Notes under the pieces: model-generated
What the model saw: the letters and a program-made list of their open reading frames with translations, nothing else
Told to the model about the DNA's origin: nothing
The model's database searches: none
From: JASBTN01 sp965228805
GTDB taxonomy: Bacteria; Pseudomonadota; Alphaproteobacteria; Rhodobacterales; Rhodobacteraceae
Assembly: GCF_965228805.1 (NCBI RefSeq)
Contig: NZ_CBDDIE010000003.1
Coordinates: forward strand, 2,852,001-2,916,000
Direction: 5' to 3'
DNA length: 64,000 bases
Translations under genes and position numbers: made by a program
Shown here: one piece after another, positions 51,912-61,113 of the stretch
Layout: every line of letters starts with the position of its first letter
Position numbering within the stretch: position 1 is the first letter of the stretch

Positions 51912-52651
51912 TGCATGAGCACACACCTGGCGCGCCGATCCTGTTCCTGCGCAATGTGACCAAGCGTTTTGGCGGGTTGGTTGCGGTCAATGACGTGTCC
52001 TTCGATGTGCGCGAGCATGAGGTCATGGGCATCATCGGCCCCAACGGGTCGGGCAAGTCGACCACGATGAACATGATTTCGGGCGCGCTGAAGGCGACCT
52101 CCGGGTCGATCGAGCTGCAAGGCCATGACCTGACCCGGGCCAAGATATTCGAGAACGCCCGCTTCGGGGTCGGGCGCACCTTTCAGCTGGTGCGCATCCT
52201 GCCGCAGTTGAGCGTGGTCGAAAACGTGATTGCCGGCGGCGTCTTCGGGCACAAGCGGCGCTGGGGGCGGGAGGCGGAAGACTTCGCCGAAAGCCTTCTG
52301 GACCGTGTCGGGTTGAGCCACGCCATCGGCAAGGGCGTGGATAGCTTGACCTATATCGACCAGAAACGGGTCGAACTGGCCCGCGCCCTGGCGGGGCAAC
52401 CCGAAGTCCTGCTGCTGGACGAATGGCTGGCCGGGCTGAACCCGTCCGAGCTGCGCGTCGGTATCGACCTGATCGCCTCCCTGCGCGCAGAAGGCCGCAC
52501 GGTCATTCTGGTCGAACATGTGATGGATGCGATCCGCTCGCTCTGTGATCGCTGCGTGGTGATCAATTCGGGCGCAAAGATCGCTGAGGGCACACCGCAA
52601 GAGGCCCTATCGGACCCCGAAGTCATTCGTGCTTACCTGGGAGACGCCTGA
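51908..52651 (+). CDS. livG: Branched-chain-type ABC transporter ATPase LivG
   Basis: ATPase of 247 residues. Walker A is 'GIIGPNGSGKSTTMNMISGAL', and 'RTFQLVRILPQLSVVENV' is the Q-loop. The signature reads 'LTYIDQKRVELARALAGQPEVLLLDEWLAGL', a LivG variant in which the glycines of LSGGQ are replaced; Walker B and 'TVILVEHVMDAI' are intact. It forms a heterodimer with the canonical LivF encoded next. Confidence 0.92.
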   Translation: MMHEHTPGAPILFLRNVTKRFGGLVAVNDVSFDVREHEVMGIIGPNGSGKSTTMNMISGALKATSGSIELQGHDLTRAKIFENARFGVGRTFQLVRILPQLSVVENVIAGGVFGHKRRWGREAEDFAESLLDRVGLSHAIGKGVDSLTYIDQKRVELARALAGQPEVLLLDEWLAGLNPSELRVGIDLIASLRAEGRTVILVEHVMDAIRSLCDRCVVINSGAKIAEGTPQEALSDPEVIRAYLGDA

Positions 52652-53376
52652 TGCTGGAAGTTAAAGACCTGACTGTCTCCTACGGGCTGCACCAGGCCCT
52701 GCGCGGGGTCAGCCTATCGGTCTCGCGCGGCGAGATCGTGGTGATGCTGGGCGCCAACGGGGCCGGGAAAAGCTCGCTTTTGCGCGCGATCGCGGGGATC
52801 AGCGAGGGGCAGCTCGGCGGGCAGGTTGATCTGTCGGGCACCGATCTTCGCACGTTGAAATCCGACCGGATTGTCGAGGCGGGCATCACCTTCGTGCCCG
52901 AGGGGCGCGGGATTTTCGGCGACCTCACGGTGTGGGAGAACCTGCTGCTGGGCGCTTTCCTGCCGCGAGCCCGTGCGCGCGAGAAGCAGAATCTCGAAGC
53001 GGTCCTGTCGCTGTTTCCAAAGCTCCATGACCGGCGCGACCAGATCGCCCGCACCATGTCAGGCGGCGAACAGCAGATGGTGGCGATCGGGCGGGCGATG
53101 ATGTCCGACCCCGAAGTGCTGATGCTGGACGAACCGTCCCTGGGCCTGTCCCCGCTGCTGTGCCAGGAGCTGTTCCAGAACCTCGCCCATATCCGCGAGG
53201 CGGGCATGGGAGTGCTGTTGATCGAACAGAACGCCAAGCAGAGCCTGGCCATTGCCGACCGGGGATATCTGATCGAGAACGGCGAGATCATTGGCCAGAA
53301 CAGCGCCGAGGCGATGTTGAGCGATCCGGCCGTACAGGCGGCCTACCTTGGTGCAAGCCATGGAGCGCAGGCCTGA
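52651..53376 (+). CDS. livF: Branched-chain-type ABC transporter ATPase LivF
   Basis: ATPase of 241 residues with Walker A 'MLGANGAGKSSLLRAIAG', 'GITFVPEGRGIFGDLTVWENLLLGAF' and 'MSGGEQQMVAIGRAMMSDPEVLMLDEPSLGLSP', a slight change of LSGGQ. It overlaps the LivG stop by one base. It is the last transporter gene; the dioxygenase gene starts 56 bases further on. Confidence 0.93.
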   Translation: MLEVKDLTVSYGLHQALRGVSLSVSRGEIVVMLGANGAGKSSLLRAIAGISEGQLGGQVDLSGTDLRTLKSDRIVEAGITFVPEGRGIFGDLTVWENLLLGAFLPRARAREKQNLEAVLSLFPKLHDRRDQIARTMSGGEQQMVAIGRAMMSDPEVLMLDEPSLGLSPLLCQELFQNLAHIREAGMGVLLIEQNAKQSLAIADRGYLIENGEIIGQNSAEAMLSDPAVQAAYLGASHGAQA

Positions 53377-53432
53377 CATTGCCGCCGAAACACATGAAGC
53401 AAACCCGCGCTGCGGGCAAAGTGGAGCACGAT

Positions 53433-54398
53433 ATGTCTCACCCCACCAATCCCGGTTTCGACATTGCGCATCTGGGCCATGTTGAAATGTACACCGACAG
53501 ATTTGCCGAAAGTCTCGACTTCTTTACCCGTGTCTACGGGTTGAAGCTGTCTGCCTTGGATGGCGACAGCGCCTATCTACGGGCTTGGGATGATTACGAG
53601 TTTCATTCGCTGAAGCTTACGCGCCATGACCGTACCGGGGTCGGGCATGTGGCTTATCGTGCGGCCAGCCCCGAGGCCTTGGCCCGGCGTGTCGCGATAA
53701 TCGAACAGAGCGGCTACAGGATCCATGGCTGGACCGATGGCGACCTGGGCCATGGCCGGGCATTCCGGTTCGAGGATCCCTTTGGCCATGTGTTCGAGAT
53801 CTATTATGACACCCGACGGGCCGAACCGGATGAGGGCGACACGCCCGCATTGAAGAACACCGCCAGCCGCTTTACTGGCGCCGCGCCACGCAGATTGGAT
53901 CACCTCAACCTGCTCAGTGAGGATGTGACCGAGTTCAAGCGGTTCATGGAAACCTGCCTGGGCAGCCGGGTCACCGAGTATATCGAGCTGGACAATGGTC
54001 GCCTGGGCGGCTGTTGGTTCACCGTCAACAACAAGACCTATGACCTGGCCTGCACCAAAGAACACGGCGGCGGGGCAGGGCGGTTGCATCACGTCACCTA
54101 TGCTACCGATCAACGCGAGGACATCCTACGCGCGGCCGACATCTTCCTGGAAAACGGCGTGCATATCGAAACTGGCCCGCACAAGCACGCGGTGCAGGGC
54201 ACGTTTTTCCTTTATGTCTGGGAGCCGGCTGGTAACCGGGTCGAGCTGGCCAATGCCGGGGCCCGTCTGATCCTTGCGCCGGACTGGGAACCGGTTTGCT
54301 GGACCCAGGCCGAACGGATGAAAGGCCAAGCCTGGGGACTGAAGACAATCGAAAGTTTCCACACGCATGGCACCCCGCCGGTAGTCGAAGAAACTTGA
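53433..54398 (+). CDS. Catechol 2,3-dioxygenase-like extradiol dioxygenase (VOC)
   Basis: Two-domain Fe(II) dioxygenase of 321 residues. The N-terminal domain begins 'DIAHLGHVEMYTDRFAESLDFFTRVYGLKLS'. The catalytic domain has ligands His in 'RLDHLNLLSEDVTEF', His in 'RLHHVTYATDQREDILRAADIFLENGVHIETGPHKHAVQGTFFLYVWEPAGNRVELANAG', and Glu in the last box (NRVEL). The start at 53433 has GGAG six bases upstream; ATG 53394 is a less likely alternative. It closes the Liv operon, so the imported or derived compound is probably cleaved as a catechol. It is only distantly similar to the dioxygenase at 34.7-35.7 kb. Confidence 0.9.
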   Translation: MSHPTNPGFDIAHLGHVEMYTDRFAESLDFFTRVYGLKLSALDGDSAYLRAWDDYEFHSLKLTRHDRTGVGHVAYRAASPEALARRVAIIEQSGYRIHGWTDGDLGHGRAFRFEDPFGHVFEIYYDTRRAEPDEGDTPALKNTASRFTGAAPRRLDHLNLLSEDVTEFKRFMETCLGSRVTEYIELDNGRLGGCWFTVNNKTYDLACTKEHGGGAGRLHHVTYATDQREDILRAADIFLENGVHIETGPHKHAVQGTFFLYVWEPAGNRVELANAGARLILAPDWEPVCWTQAERMKGQAWGLKTIESFHTHGTPPVVEET

Positions 54399-54460
54399 GA
54401 TCATCCGCGTTTGCTCGGGTCATCGGCCTCGGAAGTTACGACTCCCGGCTACATGGGGGT

Positions 54461-54482
54461 GATTTGTCAGGTCTGACAAATC
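54461..54482. terminator. 10-bp perfect inverted repeat downstream of the dioxygenase
   Basis: Arms GATTTGTCAG and CTGACAAATC are separated by GT, about 60 bases after the dioxygenase stop. It could end the operon or be a protein site; no T-run follows. Confidence 0.45.
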
Positions 54483-54535
54483 TCGTCTAGGCAGCTGATG
54501 TATGGGTAAATCGGAAGCGCCTGGAAATGGAGCTA

Positions 54536-54564
54536 TTGACCTCAGATTCAGGCTGTTCTAGGTA
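54536..54564 (+). promoter_or_regulatory. Promoter of tRNA-Gly
   Basis: TTGACC (54536-54541), a 17-base spacer and TAGGTA (54559-54564) precede the mature tRNA end by 13 bases. The -35 matches the housekeeping sigma consensus in five of six positions. Confidence 0.6.
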
Positions 54565-54577
54565 GTCAAAACTTCGA

Positions 54578-54651
54578 GCGGGTATGGTGAAATGGTATCA
54601 TAAGAGCCTTCCAAGCTTAAGGTGCGGGTTCGATTCCCGCTACCCGCTCCA
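54578..54651 (+). tRNA. tRNA-Gly (anticodon UCC)
   Basis: Acceptor arms GCGGGTA and TACCCGC pair fully. The anticodon loop CTTCCAA gives UCC, the T-arm is GCGGG-TTCGATT-CCCGC, and CCA is encoded at the 3' end (54649-54651). It reads GGA and GGG-type glycine codons. It stands alone between the dioxygenase operon and the glutaredoxin gene. I saw no duplicated 3' end nearby that would show use as an integration site. Confidence 0.95.
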
Positions 54652-54785
54652 AGAACCTCCCAATTCTTGTGAAAGACGCCAATAAACGTTGTTCCTCAAC
54701 GGCTTGATACGATTCTTGGCCCCTTTTCACGAGAAATCCCCACCGGCCAGGGGCGCGGCGGGGCTTTCAGTAAATGTGGGCCGGA

Positions 54786-55148
54786 TCAGGCGTTGGCGGC
54801 GCGGATCTGGTCGGCGGCTTCCTTGTTGTAGCCGACGCCGTTGTCGTCAAACAGCGTGTCCAGCTCGCCCGACAGGGTCATCTCGGTGATAATATCGCAG
54901 CCGCCGACGAACTCGCCCTTGACATAGAGTTGCGGGATGGTCGGCCAGTCGGAGTATTCCTTGATCCCTGCGCGGATCTCTTCGTCCGCCAGCACGTTCA
55001 CATCGGTGTATTCGACACCCATGAAGTTCAGCACGCCAGCGACGCGCGAGGAGAAACCGCATTGCGGCATTTCCTTGGTGCCCTTCATGTAGAGCACCAC
55101 GTCGGCGGATTTCACGGTTTCGTCGATGCGGGTTTTCGCGTCGGTCAT
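54786..55148 (-). CDS. grxD: Grx4-family monothiol glutaredoxin
   Basis: Protein of 120 residues with the CGFS active site in 'VVLYMKGTKEMPQCGFSSRVAGVLNFMGVEYTDVNVLADEEIRAGIKEYSDWPTIPQLYVKGEFVGGCDIITEM', the standard monothiol glutaredoxin sequence. Together with BolA-type proteins it binds a shared [2Fe-2S] cluster for iron-sulfur trafficking. The start at 55148 has AAGGA upstream. A BolA gene lies in the same cluster, matching this functional partnership. Confidence 0.95.
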   Translation of the reverse strand: MTDAKTRIDETVKSADVVLYMKGTKEMPQCGFSSRVAGVLNFMGVEYTDVNVLADEEIRAGIKEYSDWPTIPQLYVKGEFVGGCDIITEMTLSGELDTLFDDNGVGYNKEAADQIRAANA

Positions 55149-55149
55149 C

Positions 55150-55416
55150 TCAGTTGTCCTTTCTCGCCTTCTCGGGGACGAAGGCCTTGGCATAGTGTTG
55201 CGGGTCTTTGGTTACGCGATGGGCCGTCGGATGTCCGCCGCCGGACCCACCTCCTAATTCGATGCCATGGTTCACCAGCGTGTCGCCCTCACCGGGGGCT
55301 GTGCCGCGCCGAGGTTTCCCATGCTTGATCTGTTTTCGCCACTCTACCACCCAAAACACTGCCACGATCCCAATGAAGGGCAGGGCAAAAAGGAGGGAAA
55401 ACAGCCAGATGTTCAT
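55150..55416 (-). CDS. Hypothetical small membrane protein
   Basis: Protein of 88 residues with one N-terminal membrane helix ('MNIWLFSLLFALPFIGIVAVFWVVEWRKQ'), then a basic and Gly-rich tail ('GGGSGGGHPTAHRVTKDPQHYAKAFVPEKARKDN'). It ends one base before the glutaredoxin start, so it is probably cotranscribed with it. No family recognised. Confidence 0.7.
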   Translation of the reverse strand: MNIWLFSLLFALPFIGIVAVFWVVEWRKQIKHGKPRRGTAPGEGDTLVNHGIELGGGSGGGHPTAHRVTKDPQHYAKAFVPEKARKDN

Positions 55417-55521
55417 GATGTGCCTTCGTGGTTTGCCCTACATGTTCAGTTTGCCAGTTACGAGTTGGTGCACATGTGGGCGGATTTGGTCTCCTTTTCG
55501 GCCCGGCGAGTGGGTATGGGC

Positions 55522-55773
55522 CTAGTGTCTGCGTCGGGTGATCGCGTCGTTTCGACCCTCGGCGATCTGGTTTCTCTTATGTGCCTCATCCACGAGGTCG
55601 GTGTCGGTCGCTTCCATGCCCAGTTCCGTCTTGGCCTCCGGGTCACCGGAGCCGCCCCTGGGCTGCATCTCGGCGAAGGAGGCGCGACGTTTGCCACGTT
55701 TGAGCCAGGCCTCGAGTGCCACGGCGCCGCAGATCAGCAGCACGATGGCAAGGATGATCCAGCGCAGCTCCAC
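55522..55773 (-). CDS. Hypothetical small membrane protein
   Basis: Protein of 83 residues with an N-terminal membrane helix ('MELRWIILAIVLLICGAVALEAWLKRGKRRASF') and a charged tail rich in Asp, Glu and Arg. It begins four bases after the BolA-family stop, suggesting coupling within the purL-to-grxD cluster. No family recognised. Confidence 0.65.
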   Translation of the reverse strand: MELRWIILAIVLLICGAVALEAWLKRGKRRASFAEMQPRGGSGDPEAKTELGMEATDTDLVDEAHKRNQIAEGRNDAITRRRH

Positions 55774-55777
55774 CGAT

Positions 55778-56014
55778 TTAAGCGGGGGCCTTGGTGGTCA
55801 GTGCCAGCGCGTGCAATTCGCCCGAGTCGATCTGCGGCTTCACGGTGGCGTTCACGGCGCGTTGTTGTTGCACGCGATTCATGCCGCGAAAGCTCTCGTC
55901 AATCACCTCGGCGGCCCAGTGATTGCCGTCCCCGGCAAGGTCCGTGATGGTGATCTGGGCGTCGGGAAACCCGGCGCGGATCAGGGCTTCGATTTGCTGG
56001 GCTTGCATGGCCAT
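55778..56014 (-). CDS. BolA family protein
   Basis: Protein of 78 residues with the BolA fold sequence 'QIEALIRAGFPDAQITITDLAGDGNHWAAEVIDESFRGMNRVQQQRAVNATVKPQIDSGELHALALTTKAP', including the conserved His of 'GNHW' and the 'F-x-G-x-x-R-V-x-x-Q-R' helix. BolA-like proteins bind iron-sulfur clusters jointly with CGFS glutaredoxins such as the one encoded nearby. Start ATG 56014 (or 56008). Confidence 0.92.
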   Translation of the reverse strand: MAMQAQQIEALIRAGFPDAQITITDLAGDGNHWAAEVIDESFRGMNRVQQQRAVNATVKPQIDSGELHALALTTKAPA

Positions 56015-56078
56015 GCGCGTGGGATCCTTGTAGCTGTTGCCGTTTCAATCTAGGGGGCGGGGCAGGGGGCTGCAAGCC

Positions 56079-56609
56079 TCAGCCGCGTAGGGCGCTGCGG
56101 AAAGTCGCAAGGGTCTCGCGCACCTGGGTAAAGAGACCCGCAACCTCGGCCTTGGCCAGGCTGTCGACTGTCCAGCCATCGATTGGGCGTAGTTTGCGCA
56201 GCAGGGTCAGGCGGGCGACCTCCTGGTCGTCATCCAAAGCCAGGCGTTCGGCCAGGAACAGCATCTGCAATGCCTCGTGTACGCGCTGCATGCGACGGTA
56301 GCTTTCGGCCATTTCGGCCAGACGCTCCGGATCGCCGCGCCAGTCGGCCCCGTTATAAAGCCCCTGAACCACATGCTGCCCGGCGCCGAGGCAGTCAAAG
56401 CGTGCGCAACCGGGAAAGCCGTGGTCTTCAAGATCTGCGTGCAGCTTGCACAGGTTGTTGTCCTGAAGGTGCATGCAGGGGGTCAGGGGGAGCTTCGCGA
56501 TGGCGAAGTCATCTCCCCTGTCAAAAGCCGGGGCCACGCAGCAGAGCCCGTTGCAAGCGGCACAATCGGCCGTTAGTTCGGACAGGTTGCGGGGCGGGGT
56601 GTAATCCAT
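56079..56609 (-). CDS. Cysteine-rich protein with CxxxCC cluster (YkgJ-like)
   Basis: Protein of 176 residues. The N-terminal third has a Cys array: 'DCAACNGLCC', 'LTPCMHLQDNNLCKLHADLEDHGFPGCARFDCLGAG', resembling the YkgJ-type zinc/iron-chelating cluster domain. The rest is helical with no clear motif ('RRMQRVHEALQMLFLAERLALDDDQEVARLTLL'). A metal or cluster-linked role is plausible, as the gene lies between purL and the BolA-glutaredoxin genes, but this is inference. It starts nine bases after the purL stop. Confidence 0.75.
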   Translation of the reverse strand: MDYTPPRNLSELTADCAACNGLCCVAPAFDRGDDFAIAKLPLTPCMHLQDNNLCKLHADLEDHGFPGCARFDCLGAGQHVVQGLYNGADWRGDPERLAEMAESYRRMQRVHEALQMLFLAERLALDDDQEVARLTLLRKLRPIDGWTVDSLAKAEVAGLFTQVRETLATFRSALRG

Positions 56610-56618
56610 CAGCCCCGA

Positions 56619-58778
<2,160 letters not shown>

Positions 58779-59340
58779 GCCCGTGTCCCCCTAAGGCTGC
58801 ATTTGCGGGCCTTTTAGGGCAAGGGCGCTGCCGGGGGAAGGGAAGAATCACTATCTTTGAACGGAGTGTCGCTTCCAACATTGACCTACATGAGAGGGGT
58901 ACTGTGCGGACGCCCAATTTGAGGATGGTAAAATGGTGACCAAATATGGGTCCCCTCATTCGATTCTTGTTCTGGTTGGAACGGCGAAAGTTGCCTCCGC
59001 CGAGGAACAGGCTGCAGGTGCTACGGGCCATACGGGCTGCCTTTACATGGGTTAGACCTATTCCGTAGGGGCGCCTGAGTGGGTGGGTAATGTTCTGGCC
59101 GAATGTAGGCGGGGAACCCGGGCAAATGGGAGGCCTAGAACGATCATCGCATCTGTTTTTACGACGACACGCTCTAATCCGATGGGGCAAAGAGGAGAAG
59201 GTTGCTTGGCCTAGAGGGCTGGTTTTCCAAGCCTCGTGACGGCACGCCGTTTCAACAGCTACCCTGACGAGCTGGTCCTATTTGGCGGATTGTACGGTTG
59301 CGCGTAGCATGGGGGTCTGTTTGCAATGGGAGGGAAAGGG
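58779..59340. other. Divergent intergenic region upstream of purL
   Basis: In 562 bases I see no gene I can support. The part near 58800 must hold the purL promoter. GCTTGG/CCAAGC half-sites near 59206 and 59229 form a weak dyad. Nothing else is recognisable. Confidence 0.35.
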
Positions 59341-59706
59341 ATGACAGTGAAGCGTGTGGTTGCGCTCGCGTTCTGCGGGTTCGTGTATGCCAGTGTCGCT
59401 CTGGCGCAGGATGCAGAGGGCGACGTGGACCGCCTGTTGGCGGCGGGGGAACGTCCGGTGGCGGATCGGCTGTGTTACTTTGACGGCAAGGCCTATTCGG
59501 TCGGCGCGCACAAGACCATGGCGGGTACGCTGTTTCGCTGCTCGCGATCAGCCCCCTTCGGCGTCAGTTGGAGCGCCTTTCCCCCGGACGGCTACTGCGC
59601 CGAGGGGGACCACAACTATCCGTCCGGGGCGATGATCCGACGCGGCGGTGTAGACGGTGAGCCCCGTTTGGCAAGCTGCGAGAATGGCACCTGGGTGGAA
59701 AGCTGA
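59341..59706 (+). CDS. Hypothetical small exported protein
   Basis: Protein of 121 residues with a Sec signal peptide ('MTVKRVVALAFCGFVYASVALA', cleavage before QDAEG). The mature part has 'RLCYFDGKAYSVGAHKTMAGTLFRCSRSAPFGVSWSAF', resembling short DUF1496-like domains, and four Cys in the mature chain that could pair. The start at 59341 is set by GGGAGGGAAAGGG directly upstream; ATG 59326 lies within that site. No partner genes; function unknown. Confidence 0.7.
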   Translation: MTVKRVVALAFCGFVYASVALAQDAEGDVDRLLAAGERPVADRLCYFDGKAYSVGAHKTMAGTLFRCSRSAPFGVSWSAFPPDGYCAEGDHNYPSGAMIRRGGVDGEPRLASCENGTWVES

Positions 59707-60045
59707 GGTGGCCAGCAGAGCCGAGCAGGGCACCGGCGGGCATTCTCGGTGCTCAATCCTTGACCATCCGGAAAAGCTTCAGTCGCTGCCCTTCGAAGCT
59801 GTATGGCAGATACGCCAAAAAAAAGGCCGGGCAAAGCCCGGCCAAGTCCAACAGGGAGGTAAAAGTGAATGAGACTTGCGTCGATCATTCGCTTTGAGCC
59901 TGAAATATGGGCCAGGCGCCTTTCGATCAAGCTTAAATGCTGCAATGCGGCTATGCATATTGCGCATAGCGACTTTCGGGCAACAGATTAAGGGGTTTTG
60001 GGCGGTTTTCGCGACCGTATGGCGTGAAACTGACGCGGATACGCG
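59707..60045. other. Convergent intergenic region with terminator
   Basis: No gene seen between the small exported protein and the end of the LysR gene. The main element is the strong minus-strand terminator at 59817-59843. Confidence 0.5.
59817..59843 (-). terminator. Intrinsic terminator (minus strand)
   Basis: On the minus strand GGCCGGGC-TTT-GCCCGGCC is followed by eight T residues (A-run 59817-59824 on plus). A classical Rho-independent terminator for the LysR gene that ends at 60046. Confidence 0.85.
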
Positions 60046-60945
60046 TCAGGCCTCGCTGCGTTCCCGTCTCCGGTGGGCGAAGATTTCTTCGGTCACGAAG
60101 TCGCGGAAGGCCGCCACACGCTGCGAGCTGCGCAGCTCTTCAGGGTAGGCCAGGAAGACCGGGATGTCGCGGCTTTCGTATTCCGGCAGCACGCGTTCCA
60201 GCTCGGGGAAGTCCAGCGTCACGTAATCTGGCAGCACGCCGATCCCCAGCCCGTTCAAAACTGCCTGGAGCACGCCGAAGTAGTTGTTCACGGTCAGCAT
60301 GGATTGCACGTCATGGGTCAGGATCTCCTGCACCATCGACGAACCGGCGCTGACCTGGGCCGAGCTGGTGTTCTGGCAGATCAGGCGGTGATTGTGCATG
60401 TCGGCCATGGTTTCCGGGCGGCCGTGTTCCTCAAGATAGGAGGGCAGGGCGTAAAGCCGCATGTGCACATCCATCAGCCGCTTGCGGATCAGGTCGGCCT
60501 GACTGGGTTCCTTCATGCGAATGGCCACATCAGCCTCGCGCATGGGCAGGTCCAGCACGCGTTCCTCCAGCATCAGGTCGATCTTCAGCTCGGGGTACTT
60601 CTCATAAAGCTTGGGCAGGCGCGGTGCCAGCCAGAGCGAGCCGAAGCCGGTCGTGGTGGTTACGCGCAGCTCGCCGAAAACCTCTTCCTTGGAATCCCGA
60701 ATGCGCGCAACGGCCGCTTCGAGCCGTTGGCTCATCGCCCGGGTCGCGTCGAACAGAAGCTCCCCCTGTTCGGTGAGAATCAGTCCCCGTGCATGCCGGT
60801 GAAACAGGGTGGCGTTCAGGCTTTCCTCGAGCGCCCGTATCTGGCGCGACACCGCCGATTGCGACAGATGCAGCGCATCGCCCGCATGGGTCAGCGACCC
60901 CGCATCGGCGACAGCGTGAAAGATTCTGAGCTTGTCCCAGTCCAT
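60046..60945 (-). CDS. LysR-family transcriptional regulator
   Basis: Regulator of 299 residues. The winged HTH 'MDWDKLRIFHAVADAGSLTHAGDALHLSQSAVSRQIRALEESLNATLFHRHARGLILTEQGELL' is followed by a LysR effector domain ('GELRVTTTTGFGSLWLAPRLPKLYEKYPELKIDLMLEERVLDLPMREADVAIRM'). It is divergent from the indolepyruvate oxidoreductase gene; a dyad TAGGTCA-N7-TGACCTA lies between them, so it may control that gene. Its own end is marked by a strong intrinsic terminator. Confidence 0.92.
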   Translation of the reverse strand: MDWDKLRIFHAVADAGSLTHAGDALHLSQSAVSRQIRALEESLNATLFHRHARGLILTEQGELLFDATRAMSQRLEAAVARIRDSKEEVFGELRVTTTTGFGSLWLAPRLPKLYEKYPELKIDLMLEERVLDLPMREADVAIRMKEPSQADLIRKRLMDVHMRLYALPSYLEEHGRPETMADMHNHRLICQNTSSAQVSAGSSMVQEILTHDVQSMLTVNNYFGVLQAVLNGLGIGVLPDYVTLDFPELERVLPEYESRDIPVFLAYPEELRSSQRVAAFRDFVTEEIFAHRRRERSEA

Positions 60946-61056
60946 TTCGATACAACCATTACCCTGTTGGCACGTTTTTTGTTCATTCGTTTATGGGAAA
61001 TTTTCCTTGAAAAGCCAACCGTTCAATCACGGAAGGGGCACGAAGTTTTGGGTTGG

Positions 61057-61077
61057 TAGGTCAGGTTTTTTGACCTA
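61057..61077. promoter_or_regulatory. TAGGTCA-N7-TGACCTA dyad in LysR / IOR gap
   Basis: A perfect seven-base inverted repeat with a T-rich spacer, 36 bases upstream of the oxidoreductase start. Candidate LysR site (the dyad also satisfies T-N11-A) or repressor operator at the promoter. Confidence 0.5.
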
Positions 61078-61113
61078 ATATGAAGGGGCGCATCCAGCCA
61101 GGGGAGGAGCAAG

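Noticed and set aside
51908..52651. Loss of function of the second LivG because its signature is LTYIDQKR rather than LSGGQ
   Set aside because: This wording resembles variants I know from LivG proteins, and all other motifs are intact; it is probably normal for its subfamily.
54578..54651. tRNA-Gly as an integration site for the catabolic island
   Set aside because: No integrase lies next to it and no repeat of the tRNA 3' end was seen elsewhere in the window; the recombinase trio is over 50 kb away and of a type not known to use tRNA ends.
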